Positions 6,274-9,353 of a stretch of 9,353 nt of DNA are shown here, piece by piece; the first letter of the stretch is position 1, and every line of letters starts with the position of its first letter. The DNA is taken from positions 1-9,353 of the forward strand of contig JASHUW010000653.1 of NCBI GenBank assembly GCA_030039815.1. The letters are read 5' to 3'. This DNA comes from Alphaproteobacteria bacterium (GTDB lineage: Bacteria; Pseudomonadota; Alphaproteobacteria; ATCC43930; CGMCC-115725). The position numbers and the translations under genes were made by a program. Under the pieces are notes generated by a model. The model searched no databases. It saw only the letters and a list, made by a program, of their open reading frames with translations, and had not been told where the DNA came from.

Positions 6274-6981
6274 ATGCGGCTCGGCGGTGTGTGGCGCGCT
6301 TTCGGCGATCCGGCGTTCCGGCGCGATCTGCTGTGGCGCAAGCTGTCGCGGCGGTCCGGTGCGTTCCAGATCGGCGGCGACACCGGCGAAGACCGCTACC
6401 CCGAAATCTTTCGCTTCGTCGAGGACGCGCTCGACGGCGGTCTCAACGCGCGCCTCCTGTCGTTCGGCTGCTCGACCGGCGAGGAGGTGTTCACCTTGCG
6501 CCGCTATTTCCCGCGGGCCGCGATCGACGGCGCCGACATCAACCCTTATCGGATCAGAGCTTGCCGCGCGCGGTGGCGGCGCGAGGGGCGCGACCCGCGC
6601 CTGCGTTTCGTTGTCGCGGGCTCCGCCGCCGCGCTCCCGGCGGCGCGCTATGACGCGATCTTTTGCCTGGCGGTGTTGCGGCATGGCGGTCTGCGTCAAG
6701 GCGGTGAGCCCGCGCCGCGCTGCGACCACCTGATTCGCTTCGATGCCGCGGCGCGGCTGGTCGGGGAATTGGCTCGCCGTCTCAAACCGGGCGGCCTGCT
6801 GGCGATCGCGCACAGCAATTTCCGCTTCTCGGACATGCCGGCGTCGAGCGAGTTCGAGGTCGCCCTCAGCCGCGATCTTGAGCTTGCTATCCTTGGCCCG
6901 CCGCTTTACGGCCCCGACAATCGGCTGCTGCCGGGCGCGGTCTACCGCGACCTCGTCTTTCGCAAATGCCGCTCGTCCTGA
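6274..6981 (+). CDS. Small class I SAM-dependent methyltransferase-like protein
   Basis: The product (235 residues from ATG 6274, or 238 from GTG 6265) has the layout of a Rossmann-fold methyltransferase. In GTG-start numbering, LLSFGCSTGEEVFTLRRYFP (64-83) is a motif I glycine loop resembling CheR-type enzymes. It is followed by the acidic DGADINP (88-94), a motif IV-like RYDAIFCLAVLRH (128-140) and a late LKPGGLLAIAHSNFRF (173-188). The substrate cannot be told; there is no CheR N-terminal helical domain, so a chemotaxis role is not suggested. The start is poorly defined: no convincing Shine-Dalgarno sequence precedes either codon, since AGG at 6269-6271 is only 2 bases from the ATG. The gene begins 17 bases after the tRNA with no terminator between, so it is likely carried on the tRNA transcript. 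Frame and codon use look like genuine coding. Confidence 0.8.
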   Translation: MRLGGVWRAFGDPAFRRDLLWRKLSRRSGAFQIGGDTGEDRYPEIFRFVEDALDGGLNARLLSFGCSTGEEVFTLRRYFPRAAIDGADINPYRIRACRARWRREGRDPRLRFVVAGSAAALPAARYDAIFCLAVLRHGGLRQGGEPAPRCDHLIRFDAAARLVGELARRLKPGGLLAIAHSNFRFSDMPASSEFEVALSRDLELAILGPPLYGPDNRLLPGAVYRDLVFRKCRSS

Positions 6982-7075
6982 TCGGCCGCTAAGCATGAAT
7001 TCACTGGCGGCGCTGGCGCGACGCGCGAAACAATGCAACCCTAGCGTTCTCGATAGCGAGAGGGAGAAAAGGCCG

Positions 7076-7300
7076 ATGAAAAAGCTCCTTGTTGCGGCTT
7101 CCTTCGCCGCGGCCGTCGCGTTTGCCGGCGCGGTCGGCTGGCAAGCCAGCGCCGCGACGCCGGCCGCCCCAGTGCCGGTCGCCGGGCCGTACACCCCGAT
7201 CCAACACGCGGCGTGCGGCGGTCCCGGCCCCGATTGTCCGCCGGGCCGGCATCGCGTTTGCGGCCCCTTTGGTCACAATTGCTGGTGCGCGCCCTGCTGA
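7076..7300 (+). CDS. Small secreted cysteine-rich peptide, function unknown
   Basis: This 74-residue protein is not one I can name. It starts MKKLLVAASFAAAVAFAGAV, a classic Sec signal peptide with a lysine N-region and a hydrophobic core, and has a plausible signal peptidase I site after residue 26 (ASA, then ATP). The mature part would be about 48 residues: a proline/alanine-rich start, then a compact tail with six cysteines at 47, 54, 62, 69, 71 and 74, ending CGPFGHNCWCAPC. Six cysteines in 28 residues suggest disulfides in the periplasm or metal binding; neither is shown. AGGGAG (7061-7066) lies 9 bases before ATG 7076 and decides the start over the in-frame ATG at 6995, which would bury the signal peptide. 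It sits 94 bases after the methyltransferase gene and 73 before the ThDP enzyme. Confidence 0.75.
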   Translation: MKKLLVAASFAAAVAFAGAVGWQASAATPAAPVPVAGPYTPIQHAACGGPGPDCPPGRHRVCGPFGHNCWCAPC

Positions 7301-7318
7301 TTTCCGCCTAAAGCTCTG

Positions 7319-7362
7319 GCGTTCCGGGTGAGGCTGGTCTAATCCCAGCCGATCCGGAACGC
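7319..7362 (+). promoter_or_regulatory. Nested hairpin in the leader of the ThDP enzyme gene
   Basis: A perfect 9-base outer stem, GCGTTCCGG (7319-7327) with CCGGAACGC (7354-7362), encloses a perfect 6-base inner stem, GGCTGG (7332-7337) with CCAGCC (7345-7350), with small internal loops of 4 and 3 bases and a 7-base apical loop. It ends one base before GGAG (7363-7366), the ribosome binding site of the gene starting at 7374. There is no T run, so it is not a standard intrinsic terminator. It could insulate the upstream transcript, protect RNA ends or affect translation. The structure is clear, the role inferred. Confidence 0.65.
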
Positions 7363-7373
7363 GGAGCGAGACA

Positions 7374-9155
7374 ATGAACGACGCAGGACAGGGGCCCGGC
7401 GCCATCGAGCGTCCGGCATTGGCGAACGAGACCGGCGATTACTGGGGCAGCGACGTGATGGCGCTGATGCTCCGCGAGATCGGCCTGCCCTATGTCGCGC
7501 TCAACCCCGGCGCCTCCTATCGCGGCCTGCACGACAGCCTGGTGAACCTGCTCGGCAACACCGAGCCGCAGATGCTGCTGTGTTTGCACGAGGAACACGC
7601 GGTGGCGATCGCGCACGGCTATGCCAAGGTCGCCGGTAAGCCGATGGGCGCCATCGTGCACAGCAATGTCGGGTTGATGCACGCGACCATGGCGATCTTC
7701 AACGCCTGGTGCGACCGCACGCCGGTGATCCTTTTCGGTGCGACCGGACCCGTCGCCGCCGACCAGCGCCGGCCGTGGATCGACTGGATCCACACCGCTG
7801 CCGACCAGGGCGCGCTCATTCGCAACTACACCAAATGGGACGACCAGCCCAATTCGGTCGGCGCCGTGCCGGAATCGGTGCTGCGCGCCTACAAGATGGC
7901 GACGACCGCGCCGCAGGGCCCGGTCTATGTCTGCTTCGACGCGGCGCTGCAGGAGCAGCGCATCGGCGATCTGCCGAGCCTGCCGGGCGCTCAGCGCTTC
8001 AAGGCGCCGGCGCCGGCCGCGCCCGACCCGGCCGCGCTGCAAGATGCCGCCGCGCTTCTCAACAAGGCCGCGCGGCCGGTGATCCTCGTCGGTCGCACCA
8101 GCCGCAGCGAAGAGGCCTGGGCGCGCCGCGTGCAGCTCGCCGAGGCGCTCGACGCGACGGTGCTGACCGACCCCAAGACCGGCTCCGGTTTCCCGACCGC
8201 GCACCGGCTGCAAGGCCCGCCCGCCGGCAACCAGCCGAGCCCCGAGGCCCTCGCCGTACTGCGCGAAGCAGATGCGATCCTCAGCCTCGACTGGGTCGAT
8301 CTCGGCGGCGCGCTCAAAGCCGCGTGCGGCGATGACGAGCTGAAGGGCAAGGTGATCCTCGCCTCGCTCGATCATCAGCTGCACAACGGCTGGAGCATGG
8401 ATTACCAGGCCCTGCCGCCGGCCGATATCCATCTCGCGGTCGCGCCCGATATCGCGGTCGCGGCGCTGCTGCCGCTCGTCAAGCCGCGCGCCCCGCGCCC
8501 GGCCGCGGCGCCGCAGCCGGCCGAAGCCGCGCCGGAGGCACCAAAGGACGTCATCACCCCGGTCTCGCTCGCCGGCGCGCTGCGCGAGGCGATCGGCGGC
8601 CGCACAACCACCCTCATCCGCACGCCGCTCGCCTGGGGCGGCCATGCCTGGGAGGTCGCCCACCCGCTCGACATGCTGGGCGGCGACGGCGGCGGCGGGA
8701 TCGGCGGCGGGCCGGGGATGGCGGTCGGCGCCGCCTTGGCGCTGCGCGGATCGGGTCGGCTGCCGATTGCGGTGCTGGGCGATGGCGACACGCTGATGGG
8801 CATCACCGCGCTGTGGACGGCGGTGCATTACCGCATCCCGCTGATGATCGTCGTCGCCAACAACAACTCCTTCTTCAACGACGAGCTGCACCAGGACCGC
8901 ATGGCCCGCCAGCGCGAGCGTCCGGTCGCCAATCGCTGGATCGGCCAGCGCATCGCCGACCCCGAGCCCGACATCGCCACCCTGGCGCGCGGCCAGGGCG
9001 CCACCGGCTACGGCCCGGTGCGCGACCCGGCCGAACTGGTGCGCACCTTGCGCCAGGCGATCGAAACGGTCGAAGCCGGCGGCGTCGCGCTGGTCGATGT
9101 CCGCGTCGAGCCGGGCTACGCCACCAGCATGGGCGCGCATTACTCGCGACGATAA
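7374..9155 (+). CDS. Thiamine-diphosphate-dependent enzyme, acetolactate synthase/benzoylformate decarboxylase-like
   Basis: This 593-residue protein has the complete three-domain layout of the ThDP-dependent 2-keto-acid decarboxylase/acetolactate synthase superfamily. The N-terminal pyrimidine-binding domain (about 22-190) carries the catalytic glutamate in LHEEHAVAIAHGYAK (E73 in the usual HE position). The central domain (about 215-370) contains AARPVILVGRTSRSEEAWAR. An Ala/Pro linker (371-391) leads to the C-terminal ThDP-binding domain, with a glycine-rich turn (436-447) and the cofactor/metal motif from LGDGDTLMG (468-476) to ANNNSF (495-500). The length and intact motifs suggest an active enzyme. 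The substrate is unknown; it is not clearly IlvB, since the sequence around the active site differs and no regulatory subunit gene is nearby. GGAG lies 7 bases before the ATG. A YdeI-like gene starts 4 bases after the stop. Confidence 0.88.
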   Translation: MNDAGQGPGAIERPALANETGDYWGSDVMALMLREIGLPYVALNPGASYRGLHDSLVNLLGNTEPQMLLCLHEEHAVAIAHGYAKVAGKPMGAIVHSNVGLMHATMAIFNAWCDRTPVILFGATGPVAADQRRPWIDWIHTAADQGALIRNYTKWDDQPNSVGAVPESVLRAYKMATTAPQGPVYVCFDAALQEQRIGDLPSLPGAQRFKAPAPAAPDPAALQDAAALLNKAARPVILVGRTSRSEEAWARRVQLAEALDATVLTDPKTGSGFPTAHRLQGPPAGNQPSPEALAVLREADAILSLDWVDLGGALKAACGDDELKGKVILASLDHQLHNGWSMDYQALPPADIHLAVAPDIAVAALLPLVKPRAPRPAAAPQPAEAAPEAPKDVITPVSLAGALREAIGGRTTTLIRTPLAWGGHAWEVAHPLDMLGGDGGGGIGGGPGMAVGAALALRGSGRLPIAVLGDGDTLMGITALWTAVHYRIPLMIVVANNNSFFNDELHQDRMARQRERPVANRWIGQRIADPEPDIATLARGQGATGYGPVRDPAELVRTLRQAIETVEAGGVALVDVRVEPGYATSMGAHYSRR

Positions 9156-9159
9156 GGCG

Positions 9160-9353
9160 ATGAATTCCCAGGTCGATGCCTATTTGGACAAAGCCCAGAG
9201 GTGGCAGCGGGAGATGCGCGCGCTGCGCACGATCGTGCTCGATTGTGGCCTGACCGAAGACTTCAAATGGCGTCAGCCGTGCTACACGCTCGACAAAGGC
9301 ATCGTGCTGCTCATCAGCGCCTTCAAGGAGTATTGCGCGCTGGCCTTGTTCAA
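9160..9353 (+). CDS. YdeI/DUF1801-like protein (partial, N-terminal part)
   Basis: The frame opens at ATG 9160, only 4 bases after the TAA of the ThDP enzyme gene, with AAGG at 9154-9157 overlapping that stop. Translational coupling in one operon is therefore likely. The 64 complete residues run off the right edge: MNSQVDAYLDKAQRWQREMR, then FKWRQPCYTLDKGIVLLISA, the recognisable N-terminal pattern of the YdeI/YdhG (DUF1801) family, in which a short helix precedes an E/DxxKW..P.Y strand segment. The biochemical function of this family is not settled. There is no sign of frame damage in the visible part. The family assignment is by eye from a short fragment and is less sure than the gene's existence. 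Confidence 0.78.
   Translation, partial: MNSQVDAYLDKAQRWQREMRALRTIVLDCGLTEDFKWRQPCYTLDKGIVLLISAFKEYCALALF

Noticed and set aside
6995..7075. In-frame ATG at 6995 as start of the cysteine-rich peptide
   Set aside because: It would put 27 residues ahead of a clear signal peptide, and the good ribosome site belongs to ATG 7076.
6199..7194. 331-residue minus-strand frame opposite the methyltransferase gene
   Set aside because: It runs antisense through the tRNA gene and has shadow-type composition; the plus strand has methyltransferase motifs.
7308..9140. 610-residue open frame on the minus strand opposite the ThDP enzyme gene
   Set aside because: Shadow of a high-GC coding frame; the plus-strand protein has intact catalytic and cofactor motifs, the minus one has none.

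Overview
The window is GC-rich chromosomal DNA, apart from one short AT-rich spacer, and looks alphaproteobacterial. The evidence is the arrangement carA (leftward) against a GatB/YqeY-domain gene, dnaG and rpoD (rightward), together with the sequence style of DnaG and RpoD. The family level below Alphaproteobacteria (Rhizobiales- or Rhodospirillales-like) is an inference and not settled by this sequence.

Left part (1-5610): the 5' part of carA runs off the left edge on the minus strand, with a good sigma70 promoter. It faces a gatB/yqeY-domain gene, followed by a palindromic intergenic repeat, dnaG (primase) and rpoD (housekeeping sigma factor), ending in a clear intrinsic terminator. dnaG-rpoD is the core of the macromolecular-synthesis operon, which joins replication and transcription initiation. 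The most striking observation is an in-frame amber codon (TAG, 3974-3976) in rpoD, at codon 140 inside region 1.2, where relatives carry a GAG-type Glu codon. The frame is otherwise intact on both sides. A Shine-Dalgarno-like AGGCGG followed by two tandem ATGs lies immediately after it. A sequencing error is the simplest explanation. If the change is real, the cell depends on suppression or on internal re-initiation to make its essential sigma factor.

Middle (5611-6256): a small single-domain PilZ gene converges on rpoD. An AT-rich spacer with its probable promoter follows, and then a tRNA gene with anticodon CAU whose bases fit the lysidine-type tRNA-Ile2 better than either tRNA-Met.

Right part (6257-9353): a small class I SAM methyltransferase-like gene starts only 17 bases after the tRNA. 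Then come a 74-residue secreted peptide with six cysteines, a nested hairpin that ends at the ribosome binding site of the next gene, a complete thiamine-diphosphate-dependent enzyme of the acetolactate synthase/benzoylformate decarboxylase superfamily, and the start of a YdeI/DUF1801-like gene that is probably translationally coupled to it. The substrates of the methyltransferase and the ThDP enzyme cannot be read from sequence. No gene-free stretch exceeds 300 bases, and I saw no CRISPR array, insertion sequence or prophage gene.
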